From Cladochytrium replicatum (lineage: Eukaryota > Chytridiomycota > Chytridiomycetes > Cladochytriales > Cladochytriaceae): a stretch of 64,000 nucleotides of DNA. Of this stretch, positions 10,748-22,454 are shown in pieces. How positions within the stretch are numbered: position 1 is the first letter of the stretch; every line of letters starts with the position of its first letter. The stretch spans positions 62,001 through 126,000 of the forward strand of contig JAHLKD010000052.1 in assembly GCA_025526935.1 (NCBI GenBank). The letters are read 5' to 3'. Both the position numbers and the translations under genes were made by a program. The notes beneath the pieces are model-generated. The model saw only the letters and a program-made list of their open reading frames with translations. It had not been told where the DNA came from and made no database searches.

Positions 10748-10952
10748 TTCTCAGGTGGTGGTTGGTTGAGGTGTCAGAACGCGTTGGAGTAAGTTCTTAT
10801 TTTCTAGAAAAAGGTCATTTACACACTTCATTGTCATCATCAGAATAGGTTTGCCCGCATCACTTCACATAGATCATCAGTAATCCCCTCGTTGTCATCG
10901 TCCCAAGCAGTTGTCCAACCTCAAAATGATTCATTCTTAAACCATATCCACA

Positions 10953-12708
10953 TCACATATCTTGAATTTGCTTGATGAGGAACGTCTTTTCGTCATTGAA
11001 TTGCTCGTCATCTAGTTGATCAGATTTCAATGTAACCGTGAAAGAATTGCGCACGGCTATCCGTACCTGCTCGATCGTTATGGAATGCGCTCAAGTAAGT
11101 AATCAACTTGTCCTTGTTCTTGTACAGAATATCAGATATTGGCTTGGCCTTATTTGGATTAGCAACGAACACCTTGAAGCAGTAGGCAGTTATGAAAGTG
11201 CTTGAATTTGACTATCGCGTACCTTGAAGACATGAAAAGCCTCAAACTGGATATTCCGACTCTTGTCCCGCAAGAGGTTCATCATCAGCTTCAAATTCTC
11301 GGCATTGGCAATATATCGTGTCATGATGTTGAAATTTGTGCGGTCCAGTAATAGCTCGCCGAGAAGCTGCATGAAAAAGTTTGAGAATGTGACATCTTAA
11401 ATGCATGGAGAACGACGAAAAGTACCTTCAATGATTGCCTTTTTGTAACGTAGTTTTCGGAGTTCAAAAGCGTGGTGAACTTTTCGAAAAACTAGGGAAC
11501 ACAATGTCAGCATGTTCAATCAATCTCAAAAGCACACACCTCATCATATCTTTGCTCAAGAAACTCTGCCACTTGTGCCTTGTGCTTCGTCAACAAGTCC
11601 TGTCATCAAACACACGAAAATATATATCTAATCAAACTGAAAAGAAATCGCTACAGGTGAATCACCTTGAAGGTTGCAAAAGCGTCAGATGCTACATCGA
11701 AAGTCGACAATTCTACGTAGTGAAAGAATCTCCAGAGATGCGTTGACCATAAAATCGTCTTCGCAAGTGACTCGTGCCGAATGCATTCCCGCAAGATGAT
11801 GCCGCAGTTGAGTGCAATGTCCTGATTTTCGTACCTGCGTAATGTTGTTGTAACCATGGGTTATGATCATCCTTTCTCGTAACGTCGTTGAATTATCCCA
11901 ACCATCCCAAGGAACCACCAATGATCCATCATCTATTCGTATCTACCCGAGATTCCGACCACAGTTCTTCCCAGATCTTCGCTCATACGTTTCGCTTTTC
12001 GTTTGATGATTGTCACTTCCCCAGTTGAACGGTGCAATTTTTTGACAATGTAGATATTTACCCGTTGATCAACATGACCAGAACCTCTTCCCGTGCTCCA
12101 ATATGCTCAGCCGTCGGAAATCGTGTCCCAATCTGTCTCCGCAGCAAATTGTTGAAGATCTGCGCGACATCCTTCCTTGCCTGCCCGCAATACAGAGTCT
12201 CGGTGAGTAACAGGAAGACAGATTTCACAATTTTTGCCATGCACACCTCAAAGTCAAACTTGGCAATCTTTTTCACAAGTGATGGGAGGAGATCACTGTT
12301 GTACACTTCCTGAGATAGTTGTGCAACGAGTTCTGGGACTGGGTCGTTTTCTGTGGGGATAGTGTGTTGGACACAGCAGGAGAGGTGGGATCAGACTTGG
12401 AGTCAAGAATCGTAGCATACAGCCGAATTTTATTAAGTATGAGCTTTACCTCCGTCGCCGTAGAGAATTGTTTTCATTGCGATCAGGTTCTTGGAAATCT
12501 CCTCGTTTGCCTGAGCGATTATAATTTTGCACACGGAATGAGCAAAGTAACAGTGATTTTGCGGAAAAAATAAGCTGGCACATTTATGAAGATGTCGATG
12601 TGCGAATACCTTTCTGCGGTCATTTGTGTCAAGTCTGTATATGGCATCGCGTACACCACGGACGAGCTCTTGAGGGGATCGTGTTCGCTGTTTGAACAAG
12701 AAAGCCAT
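10953..12708 (-). CDS. Mo25/Hym1 (CAB39) scaffold of germinal-centre kinases
   Basis: Ten exons on the minus strand (12708-12610, 12510-12450, 12350-12247, 12180-12062, 11834-11666, 11599-11540, 11491-11426, 11366-11223, 11172-11067, 11011-10953) give 328 residues, the normal Mo25 length. Diagnostic blocks include SPQELVRG near the start, [66 protein letters not shown] and [12 protein letters not shown]. Mo25 is an armadillo-like helical scaffold that activates Ste20/GCK kinases; the fungal form (Hym1/Pmo25) acts in the RAM/MOR morphogenesis network. The 66-base intron after exon 3 is a multiple of three with no stop, so retaining it would add 22 residues. The last exon encodes an acidic tail ending in QIQDM. 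Confidence 0.95.
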
Positions 12709-12967
12709 TATGGTACCTATTTCAATGCGGTGGAAACGATTGTTAATTACAACAGCAACAACAACAACAACGACCACAACATTTACCTTTCGCAGGTCGA
12801 GGCACACTGTGGCACACCCAAAAGTCACAACTTTATTCCCATCCAACATGAACACTAAGCCACTGAAGAGGTGAAAACCAGTCCTTTGAAGACAGGTGAG
12901 AACATCAATAATTATTGCTGGTGGTTGAGGTTCTTTTGTATATTTATTGCTAATCATGGAAAACAGA

Positions 12968-13451
12968 TCAGTGCCCAGATGAGCCGCCGACAGTGTTAAG
13001 GTATGCCTAAAAACAATGTAAATCAGCCTGCTTATTTTGATCCATTCCAACTCAACCCACCTTGCGGTTGTAGTATTCGTACTACACGGAATAGAAATCC
13101 ACAATGATAAGTTCACGATGCGGCGATCGGTTTTCCATATTCGTACCTTCTTAATGGCCCAGTCCTGGAGTCCCAAGTAGAAAAGCATAGGTGGCACAAT
13201 GAACATGGCGTGCTTTCCCATCGTCTTTGCCCACTTTCCAAGACCGGGGTTCATCCAGCCCTTGAACGGCTTAATGTGGAACGGGCTGACGCCATATTCG
13301 TAGAAACCCTGCTGGTGAACCTGCGGTGAACCCCACCAGAGGTGCTCATTTCCGGAACGGGCAATGCGTGTAGGGCGCTAATGAGAGCAATAGCGATCAA
13401 TTAGAAGTGGAGAGAGGCTCCTATGATGGAGCGATGCAATATTCATACCAT
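12968..13451 (-). CDS. QCR8: Cytochrome bc1 complex subunit 8 (Qcr8)
   Basis: Four exons on the minus strand (13451-13449, 13377-13147, 13081-13061, 13006-12968) encode 97 residues. The ATG is alone in a 3-base first exon, followed directly by an intron. The protein contains GSPQVHQQGFYEYGVSPF, KPFKGWMNPG and a membrane segment (HAMFIVPPMLFYLGLQDWAI), then a short polar tail with KYEYYNRKAYL. This is the layout of the small ubiquinone-binding subunit of respiratory complex III, with an N-terminal matrix part and one inner-membrane helix. The 21-base third exon and 39-base last exon both fit the family's C-terminal alignment. It lies 259 bases upstream of Mo25 on the same strand. Confidence 0.85.
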
Positions 13452-14107
13452 ATTAGTTAGTCGGAAGGGGTCGGGTTGTTGAAGCTGCGAAAGAACACTG
13501 CCACATTATATATTGTTGCCCAGGACTTGAACAAACTAACAGCGCACTTTTGTTGCTAGGTTTGTTTTCATATACTTTTTTGGAATTACCTAAAGAAACG
13601 GAACTTGATTTATAAACAGCATTACTCGCCGAAGCAGACTGATTCAAAACGTAAGCCAAATCAGAAAACCACGTCACCTCAAGCATCTTTTCAGCAGAAA
13701 GATACAGAAAGTGAAAGCAGAACCTAGTGCACTGCATCGCAGCTGTAACCACACTACTCAGCTTTGAAAAAAAAAGCATAACAATTAAAACAATCATTTT
13801 TCAATTCAAAATGCACTTTATATGGCATGGATGTGAACATATTCATTCAACTCGACCACACAAACAAACGGCTTTGCTCATCCTGTGAGACTCACACTTC
13901 AACCCCATTTCTTGACTTCTGGCCTTTTCACGTGTTCTGAGAAGGGTGTGAAACTTCTCCGTAAAAATTTCTCTGCTAAATCAATCTTATTGTTTGGGGT
14001 GGGCCGAAGGCACCTCGGATACATACCGGAAGCTTTGAACCTGCTGTCACCGACATCCGGAACTCTCCCTCGCTCCGTTGCAATTTCTTGCCTCGCACCA
14101 TCACGAA
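13452..14107. other. Divergent intergenic region
   Basis: This is the shared upstream region of QCR8 (leftward) and the coiled-coil gene (rightward). Open frames on both strands are present but unconvincing. No motif was assigned. Confidence 0.5.
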
Positions 14108-16140
14108 ATGCTGGACGAGGACTTTACTTTGCCAAAGCACATTCATCCACTCGACCCAAACGATGTCCCGCCAGAGGAGATCGTACCTGTTGTCGGTGGG
14201 TGATTAACATATCAGCACCGATCCATTGCTAATTCAACCAACTTTTACTGCAGACACGGACGCCATGATTGAGAAAGCGTTGGAGCAGTACGACGTTGGT
14301 TGCATTCGTCACATCAAATGCCCCCCCCCTTCTGAACCATTTGCATTACAGAGCCTCAACACAACTGTCCGGGCACTGGATATGATCAACCACGCAATAA
14401 TCGAGCATGAAGCACTCCTCCGCGAACTGTCTCAGGAAATCGGGAAAGCGAAGCGAGAAGCAAAGTTGGTCGCAGCTGAGATGTATGTTACATCGTGATT
14501 TTTCCGCTATTTGGAAGTACTCAATACGTGCCGATGATAGAGACCGTCCTCAGTCCGCCGCAGCGTCTGTTAAGAGTGAGAAATCGAGCAGCATGAAAAA
14601 GTTTGTCACGCGTATACAGCTTCCTGGTAGACAGCCGCCGATGGAAATGCGTCGAGTAGAGAAGCCAAAACGAAGCTACGAGGAATCTGTCCAGAGACTA
14701 GCCGAGCTGAAGTCGAAAATCGAAGAGCTTTCGATATTACTGCAAGAGGAAACCGAACAGGTAAACAATGCTTCAGCGGTCATTCAGGGCTGTAGATTGA
14801 ATCCTTTTCTCAGCTTGAAGTGCTCAGACTCGAGCGAGACGAATTTCAGTGGACAAGGCTGGAGTTGGATGAGCTATTAGCTCAGGTTTTCGATGGCCCG
14901 TCTATGAAATACACTCACGAAGACGACTTAGAAGATGAAGTCAAATCTTGCGAAGCCTTCTGTGAGCGGGTAGGCTCGTTAACTTTTTGATGTGAAATCA
15001 TTCTGATTTAAATTTCGAATTAGGTTTCGGAGGTAATCAGAAAATACAAAGGTGTCGCCGAATCTGTATCGAAAGCGTCATCCGAAATTGGGAACTGCAT
15101 ATCGCTCATTCGTGAAGCGAAATCGTTGTGCGATATCTCCTATTCTCAAGCGCTTCAGACCTACGATAGAATTCAGCCAGCCTCGCGAAAAATCATCAGC
15201 ATATTGACCGATGTGATTACAGTCGTGTCCGCGTTTCGACCGCCTCTGGAGGAATTCGGACAAGTTCAGCTCGCATCGGAAGCAGGCTTTAAAACGTCCC
15301 CTACGCACACACCTTCAAAGTCTGGTGAGTATATTGGCGTTTCTTTTTGTTTCCTAGTCTCACTTTCTGAATTTAGAATTTTATTCATTCATCCAGCACC
15401 TCCGGAAGACAACAGAGCAGTTTCTCGCTCTCAAGGCCGATATGGAGACACTGGCGGCGCAGATACCTCCACGAATCGCGGAAGCGCAGGAAAGACTGCG
15501 ATACGAAGAGCATCAGTTGGATGTCGCAAAGTCCAAGCACTGTGCCCTAAGGAAGCAGATCATCGATCATGCTTGGTGGGAACGGACCGCGTCACAGGGT
15601 GCAGAGACAGAGTCTTTGCTCACGATCGATTACGCAAACGATCAGGATCCAAATAATCCTGAAACTCAAGCCGAAAACGGCGAATCCAGCGGCTCAAGCA
15701 ACGAGCCGCCATCGTACCCGTCTCTGTGCCGAAGTGGTGCGCTAGACATTGAGAGTGGGACATCTGCATCGACTTCGGAACCCAGCTCCCTAACGCCGCG
15801 GGATTCAGTGTCGGTCGTGGATAGTTCCCCCGTTGATGCCTCGCGAACCTCACTTGGACGGTTGTTCCAGCGAAGCTCGACTGAGCCTTCTCTACAGATG
15901 AGCGCTCCCATATTTACGCGAACCAACGCAAGCGTGCGCTCGCTGTCCTTCAATTCGCATCGAACTTTCCCATATGTGGAGCAACACAACCGACATTCAG
16001 TTTCGGGCTCGTTACCTGTCCGCGTGCACACTCCACCTGATCTTGGTGAGGATGAGATCAGGGCTGCTCGGGCGATGGTTATGAAGCCGCCGCCCTATGA
16101 CTCGATAGCTGGAAGTGCTCAGAACCAACCTGACCGATAA
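14108..16140 (+). CDS. Coiled-coil protein of unknown function with a serine-rich tail
   Basis: Six exons (14108-14195, 14254-14482, 14541-14760, 14814-14969, 15024-15324, 15377-16140) join in phase to 585 residues. The start MLDEDFTLPKHIHPLDPNDV is acidic. Residues about 60-420 are mainly long helices with heptad-like spacing (QRLAELKSKIEELSILLQEE; KADMETLAAQIPPRIAEA). The last ~165 residues are Ser/Pro-rich and disordered, ending with a PPPY motif of the type bound by WW domains. There is no signal peptide or membrane segment. I do not recognise the family. The exon 2/3 join uses the 58-base intron ending at 14540; a 31-base alternative would also keep the frame. Confidence 0.7.
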
Positions 16141-16815
16141 TCGATCTTTCGCCCTCCCTTTTAGAGCTGCGAGCTTCTTTTTTGAATAGTTTCTTGCATC
16201 CCCTATTCAACAGAACAGTAATAAAACCTACCAAAGTTTGTTGTTTTGCTGCTATTCGTGAACGCTTTGTAAATATGATTAACTATGATTCAACAACCAT
16301 TTTTTGAAGAACAAATGTTAAAGTTTGACAGTCTATAAATCGATTTTGGATCCAACCAAACCCGCTCATGAAAGTCAATGACGAACCAAGATAATACGAC
16401 CGGTAGTGTTGTTAATAGAAAACGATCGACAGCAGATTCTCCTCAAACAACATCCCACTCACTGGGACATAGCAGTTTCCATCGGCACAGCGCTGCCTTG
16501 TTCCACCCCCATCGAGAACAGCAACGCTTCGCATAAAACATCCAAAACAACCATCAATCACCCGATTTGCACTCAGCATGCTCCAAACCGTCCGAGTTTT
16601 GACCATCAGCAGTCGTCCGAGCTGTTCGCATGTTTTATCCCCCCCACTTGTTGGCACGAAAAGTTGAGATACTTGAGCCTGCGGCGATCACCCACGCAAA
16701 CGATTATTTCTGGGAAGGAAGGTCCAGGTGTCCCAGGAGCGCTCGATTGCGCTCAGGTATTTCTGTGACATTTTGCCGCACGATCAAAACTGATCTCGAA
16801 AGAAGATACATGCCG
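16141..16815. other. Gap without a convincing gene
   Basis: Apart from a possible polyadenylation region after the coiled-coil gene (AATAAAACC near 16220), only short frames without motifs are seen. Confidence 0.4.
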
Positions 16816-16895
16816 GACAGGTTATATGTGTTGAATGCAAAGTACCAGAATGCTCGACAGGTTATATGTGTTGAATGCAAAGTACCAGGATGCCC
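16816..16895. repeat. 40-base tandem duplication
   Basis: Two near-identical 40-base units beginning GACAGGTTATATGTGTTGAA lie head to tail. Because 40 is not a multiple of three, the duplication shifts the frame. The first unit reads GQVICVECKVP, like the end of a LysM domain, so the duplication may have helped kill the gene that follows. Confidence 0.85.
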
Positions 16896-17105
16896 GACCG
16901 TTCCGCCGTTCCCACCACCCCTACCGTTTTGAAGTACCATGATAGTACCGCTCAAGAAGGGGACACTTGCGAACGGATCACGGTTCTGGATCATCTGGCC
17001 TCGCTGAAGGAGTTCACGCGGATGAACCCATCGGTCTATTGCTGGGGATGGTGTTCCGGATGGATTCGCAAGTGTTTGACTCTGGGACAGGTTGTTTGTG
17101 TCTGA
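16875..17105 (+). pseudogene. LysM-domain relic
   Basis: In one frame from about 16947, GDTCERITV is followed by LKEFTRMNPSVYC and then LGQVVCV before a TGA. Cysteine-containing LysM domains of secreted fungal proteins have the same order: GDTC..I, about 20 residues with a leucine, NP..NC, then G..VCV. A proline-rich linker (PTVPPFPPPLPF, in the previous frame) precedes it, as between tandem LysM domains. No signal peptide or complete coding frame can be built, so I call it a relic or stray exon. LysM proteins bind chitin or related glycans at the cell surface. Confidence 0.5.
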
Positions 17106-17365
17106 TTGTCTTTGAACTAATGAAGATTCAAATTTCTATCCATCTGTGTTTGAGCAATAGAATTTGTGCACTCTAGACAGCGTACTAAAACGTTACGGAA
17201 CGAGATCCTCCTTGAGCTATGGACGGAAAAGTCTCCCTGAATAGAGATCCGTAAGTCATTGCTTCAAAGGCAAAACCCATTTGGCGTGCTGCACCCAACC
17301 CAGAGTTGATGGAAACAAAGTTGTTCTTAAAGTACTAAAAATTACACCATTTGGTCCTGACACAT

Positions 17366-18027
17366 CTACTTGAACAACTTCCTCATCGACATGTTCTGAA
17401 AAGGTAGTTGCGACCAGAATTAGCAAGTTTAACGAGATTTTGCAAAAATTCAAACGTACCTGTTCTGAGTCCTTCTTGAGAACCTGAAAAGATCAAAAAG
17501 AAGGTCAGCCTTCACTTTCAACGGAAGTCATTGTCTGAATTACCTTGGCTACAGCCATTTCAAAGTCCTCCTGCGTCACATGGACTCTCCTCTCCCGCAA
17601 AGCGTACATGCCCGCCTCCGTGCACACTCCTTTCACCTCCGCTCCACTGGCGCCGGACATCTGCTCAGCGATCTTGCGCAAGTTAATCCCCCTCGTCAAG
17701 TTCATTTTCCTCGAGTGGATCTTCAAGATATCCGTCCTAGCAGTCTCGTTTGGCGGCGGGAACTCAATCTTACGATCGATTCGTCCTGGACGCAGCAGCG
17801 CAGGGTCGAGGATATCAATACGGTTCGTCGCCATGATAACCTTGATGTTCTGCGTCGCCTCGAACCCGTCCAGCTGGTTCAAAAGCTCCAACATCGTCCT
17901 CTGCACCTCCGAGTCACCGCCGCCCCCACCGCCGCCGGATTCGATACGGCTAGAACCGATCGAGTCGATTTCGTCCATGAAGATGATACTCGGGGCATGC
18001 TCTCGCGCCATAACGAAGAGCTCACGG

Positions 18028-18059
<32 letters not shown>

Positions 18060-18747
18060 CACAAGCTCGGACCCGGAGACGCGGATGAACTTGCAGTCCG
18101 TGTGGTGCGCGACGGCTCTCGCGAGAAGGGTCTTTCCGGTTCCGGGTGGTCCATAGAGAAGCACACCCTTGGGCTGGGCGATACCGAGGGCGTCGAAGAG
18201 CTCTGGGTGCTTCACGGGCAACTCGATGACCTCTTTGATCTCCTTAATCTGGCGATCAAGACCACCGACCATTTCGTAGGTGGAGTCGGGAACCTTCTCG
18301 ACCATCATGAGGGAGACGAGCGGGTCAACTTTGTTGGGAAGGATTTTGTGGAGCTGGTAGGTGTCGTGACGGAGAGCGATGCGGACCGTCGGTGTGAGTT
18401 TGGAAATGTCGATGGAGGGGTTGATGTCGACTACGTATTTGCCCTCCGGGTGCACCTTCACCAACACCTTCTTCTTGCCCATCAGCTTCACGACTTCGCC
18501 GACATAAGAGGCTGGTTCCTGAAGCAGCTGCAATTCTTCACGGAGGAGACGCACTTTAGCGTTGAGCTGATTCCTCTGTGCTTCCAGACGCCGAAGGTTC
18601 TGGGTCATCTGGATGCTCTTCGTCTCGAGCTCCTAGAAATGCGATTCCAGCGAAGATCGGCGTTAGAAACTACATTCGCAGTGCATAGAATGCTCCTATT
18701 ACCTCGATCTTGTTCTTGTAGTACGACTTGATGCCCTCACCTCCCAT
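17366..18747 (-). CDS. RPT6: 26S proteasome regulatory ATPase Rpt6 (PSMC5/Sug1)
   Basis: Four exons on the minus strand (18747-18703, 18632-17544, 17483-17460, 17395-17366) encode 395 residues. The N-terminal coiled coil ([17 protein letters not shown]) is followed by the OB domain, then [20 protein letters not shown], a signature of this subunit. The AAA+ core has Walker A GPPGTGKT, Walker B IIFMDEID, the sensor ATNR and the arginine finger region RPGRIDRKI. The C-terminus NMSMRKLFK matches Rpt6. The ATPase ring unfolds substrates for the 20S core. A run of seven glycines (near residue 242, after SSRIES) is an expanded version of a short family loop. The 24- and 30-base final exons are required to restore the conserved C-terminus. 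Confidence 0.96.
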
Positions 18748-19004
18748 CTTTGACCAGCGATCCGTGAGTTAGCAGTTGGGTTGGGATTCGATTCTGTGCT
18801 TGCCCTTGCGCTTGCGTCACCACCAGCGACCAGCGTGTTTTAATTCCGAAAATAAAAAAAAATAAGGTAATCTGCTGCTGCTTGAACTCGAGGAATCAAT
18901 TGCAAAGCACAAGGCTCATAATCTTCAGACTAAAAAGTCGTTTACTCAAAATACGCAAATCTGAATTTCATCGATAGCCACCAAAACATACACCAGAGCG
19001 TCCA

Positions 19005-20681
19005 TCATTGCGCGAAAAGCATGTTCGCAGCAAGCTCAGTGTTCCCACCACACGCATCCAGCGCCCCAATAGCCTCCTCACGCGATGCACCCAAGTCCAT
19101 CAACGTTTTAATTGAGCTTTCGGGATATTTGGATGACGTTGTGGCAAGTGGTCCGGCTGGTCTAGCGGCAGGGGCGGATGACGAGGATGAAGCCGCTGGT
19201 GCTGGTGGGGCGGATAACGTCACAGGAGACTCCGATGACAGCCGTGTGAGTCTCGCCCGCTCAGGTAGCTCGTGTTCAGGCAAGAATGGAATAACCTCAT
19301 CGCCAATCCTCAGCAGGTTGTTCTTCAAGTCGATGCATGCCTACAAACGTAACACACACGTTAATACTCCACCTCACTCGATCGTAATGCATTTCCATAC
19401 CTGATGCCTCTTCAACATGTCAAGACCAAACAAGAGATCAACCCCTTGGTTCTGAACGTTTTACGATGAAACATCAGGATTTTTCCCAGAGCGAAGGCAA
19501 TCGTACTAACCTCCATGACATTAAATGCGCAAGGAAGGAATGTATTCCCCACTTTCATCTGTCCGTTATGGATCCTCCCAAGAATCTTCGCAGTTCCAAC
19601 ACCCTGCGCAATACCTGCAAACCGTTCGTCCAGCAGATGCATCACGTTGCAGTACTTTGCACACTCGGGGGACATGATCGTCGCCTGTGCACCAGAGTCC
19701 ACGAATGCTTTCACTGGATGCCCGTTCACCTCGCAATTGATATAAAGCATCACCACCTTCAAAAAATGAGCATCAAATTGCCAGAGAACAGTGTATTATA
19801 ACTCACTGTTCCGAACGACTCCGGATTATATTCCATCGCCGTCTCCATGTTCTCATTGATATTTTGCTTCCTGATCTCCTCCTCTATCCTCCGCTGCGCT
19901 TCGATATCGAACGGATCGGCGAAAGTCAAATCGTCCTGTCGAAAAAGTAAACGGAGTACACCTCAACCCCGCTCGCAAAATTACCGACCCTTTGCCTGCG
20001 TTGTTGCTCCTCCCATTCTCGACGCCGCTGGTTCAATTCATTGAACAGTCTCCTGAACTCCGCAGGATTATTTATTGCAGCATTAGCGAGCCCCGGATTT
20101 TGCTTTTTAAGTCCAGTCAGCAAAACGAGTCAGCACACGGGCAATTTAAACAAACTCACCGACGTGAGCTGACGGAGCAATGTCGGGTTTGAAATAATCT
20201 GTTGTCGAGCTACCTCCGCAGGGCTAAATCAAACAAATCCACACAATCAATCGACCGAAATTTGGCTCTAAACATGATTCTCAAGGCTTACTCCCCGGCT
20301 TGTGCACCAGAAGCACGAGCACCACCATCAGGCCTGGGCTGCCGACTCCGCACTAGCAAGATGTCATCCTGCACGATTCCAAGCTGCCTGAGCGTCTTTG
20401 CATCGTCAGTCTGCTCCCGGCCATTGTGGAAGATAATTTGTTGGTCTGTGGGGATCTCGAACTCGGCCTCGACAAGTGCCTTGAGATTGACCAGCTGCAT
20501 CGCAAATAATTGTCGGATATATTCAGGAACGGCCCGATGTGCGTTAGAGTAGGGTTGAGAGAGTTATTTGTTGTTTAACAGCGGAGAAACGTGCAATGGG
20601 ATCTGCTCAGGGTACCTCCATGTCTACGGGGACGTCGATGTTCCGCACGTCGCCGGTTTCGTTTGTCAAAGCGAGTCTCAT
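19005..20681 (-). CDS. DDI1: Ddi1-type ubiquitin-directed aspartic protease
   Basis: Eight exons on the minus strand (20681-20616, 20494-20292, 20223-20160, 20102-19989, 19935-19807, 19756-19511, 19451-19401, 19340-19005) give 402 residues. In order: an N-terminal ubiquitin-like domain (to about residue 80); the helical Sti1-like region ([28 protein letters not shown]); the retroviral-type protease with active site [12 protein letters not shown] near residue 205; a low-complexity Ala/Ser/Pro linker; and a C-terminal UBA domain ([20 protein letters not shown]). Ddi1 is a proteasome shuttle that cleaves heavily ubiquitylated substrates. All three domains are kept. It lies directly upstream of Rpt6 on the same strand, fitting but not proving a shared theme. 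Confidence 0.95.
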
Positions 20682-21319
20682 TACGGAAATACTGATTCGA
20701 TCGGTTTGTTGGTGAGCGTGAGTTTGTGAGAGTTGTGTCTTCGGGTTTTGGGGTGGAAAGCGCGTGAGAAGCTGGTTTCGTCGGTGTTGCGTGGAGGTTG
20801 CGTAAGCACTTTGTAATGCATATAAATGACTCGGGGGGATTCCAGTTCATTCTTTTGTCCTGGAAAGTTACATTAAAAATGCTAGCGGATTCTTAAAACA
20901 AGGCATCCACCACCCTGTACGTTTAGCCACATACAGATAGATTCTTCGTTGAGAACTTCAAATATTTGTTATTATTAGCTAGATATCTAATTATTTATTT
21001 ATTTTTTGGGAGCTGTGGGCACCGTACGTGAGCCCACTTCTTGCAACAGAAAAAGAATGTACATGTGCATGTGCTGGGGATTTCGCTACTTATCATAGTG
21101 TGAGTCGAATGTTGGGGGGTAGTTAGTCCGCAGAATGCAATTTGGTGCGACCACCGGTTGGGGACATACACAGGCCATGATGGGGATCATTTTTTTCGGC
21201 TCTCAAGTGGTGGTGCCCGTCTCAACGAATGATTCGCTAACTCACATCTGCTTCTCCTTTACAGACAACCTCGCTGCTCAGCATAGTCACCTTCCCTTGA
21301 CACTAGGCTTCAGATTAGC
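20682..21319. other. Gap: Ddi1 promoter and sequence without a gene
   Basis: AT-rich around 20950-21010 with no conserved frame. This stretch lies between the Ddi1 start and the first recognisable piece of the UAS-UBX relic. Confidence 0.5.
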
Positions 21320-22130
21320 ATGAACAGTTCTCACCTACACAAGTGCGCAATCAAGATTTCTCCACAGATCCCCAAAATTAACAACTTTCAAAGTTTCCCT
21401 CCTACCCCTCCAAATCCTCCTCCGCCGTCCCGTCCAGCCGGCACTTCCGTCTCCAATCGTCGCCCCAATGCCTCAGACTCAATCGATCCCCGTGCAGCAG
21501 CAGCGCGCTTCATTCTTGACCGCCACGTGGACCTGCACTTTTCCAGGATCCTACTCCCAGGCCCTCGACCTCGCAAAGCGCGAGATTAGATATTTCCTTG
21601 CTATTCTGCACTAGGAGGAGCACGACGACACCGTTGCCTCTTGCACTCATCCGAATGGAGCGGTAGGATATTCAACATGCCGATTAACTTCTCGTTTTTA
21701 AACGTAATGTGTCCAGGGAGCGGCGAGAGCAGGCAAGAACTATTCGACAGTAGCAAGATAAAGCTTACCGCGCTTCCCTCTTTGCAGATCAAGAGAAGGT
21801 TCAACCTCGCGTTTGCTTTTGTTCTCTTTTGTTGACTGCTTCGTTCTTTATCAGGAGAGGAAAGCTGCGCAGGAGCGCGAGCTAGCAGAGGAGGAGAAAG
21901 CCGAGAGCGCGCAGAGCGTGAGCTTCTTGGGAAGCTCGAGGTAGAGAGAGACAAACCTTTTCACGTTAAGGTTATTGTAGTTAATATTTGTCAAAGGCGA
22001 AGAAGGAGCGAAGAAAGAAGCGTCTTGAGAACTTGCCGACCGAGCCTGATGCTGGAGAGAGCGTGACTAGGATCAACCGAAAGGTCCGGCGATACCGGGC
22101 AGAGGATACAGTGCAACTTTCACGTCTTTT
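21320..22130 (+). pseudogene. UAS-UBX protein (FAF2/UBXD8, Dsc5-like) pseudogene
   Basis: Pieces of a UAS-UBX protein occur in order across frame changes. A proline-rich region leads into IDPRAAAARFILD. After a frameshift comes PGSYSQALDLAKREIRYFLA, then a TAG at 21612-21614 where relatives have a serine before EEHDDT. A heavily charged helix follows (QERELAEEEKAE; AERELLGKLE), and then KERRKKRLENLPTEPDAGES with VTRI and RRYRAEDTVQ, the beginning of a UBX domain. The UAS domain lacks its central part and the UBX domain stops near 22130. FAF2-type proteins recruit Cdc48/p97 at the ER; the fission-yeast Dsc5 subunit has this architecture. The stop, frameshifts and deletions make it a dead copy. 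Confidence 0.65.
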
Positions 22131-22454
22131 TCGCGAGCTTTTTTGGTTATTACAGCGTCTTTGTGCTTTTTTCCGTTCAGTCCTTGTATGAATTTGTCGA
22201 AACTCGTATCTTGATCCGATCCAATTGAGTCTGATCTATTGGTTGTGGTACCGTTCCCGAGACGAGCGCTCGAGGATCCAACGGCAACGATCCAGAGTGT
22301 GGGCTTGTTCCCGAATGGAGCAGTCGTTGTTGACGAGGCCCTGGAATTAACAAACATACGTTGAGACTATCATTCCCAGCAGCCACAAATGACTAATGCT
22401 CAGCAACCTGTCACTTTCTCACGGCTCACCCAACCGAATCGGAATCTGACAATA

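Noticed and set aside
17580-18731. 383-codon plus-strand frame
   Set aside because: Antisense to the Rpt6 AAA+ domain; no similarity of its own.
22073-22386. Minus-strand open frames with a protein-like tail (SFDKFIQGLNGKKHKDAVIT)
   Set aside because: They overlap the end of the UAS-UBX relic, have no family match, and cannot be extended through a plausible intron.
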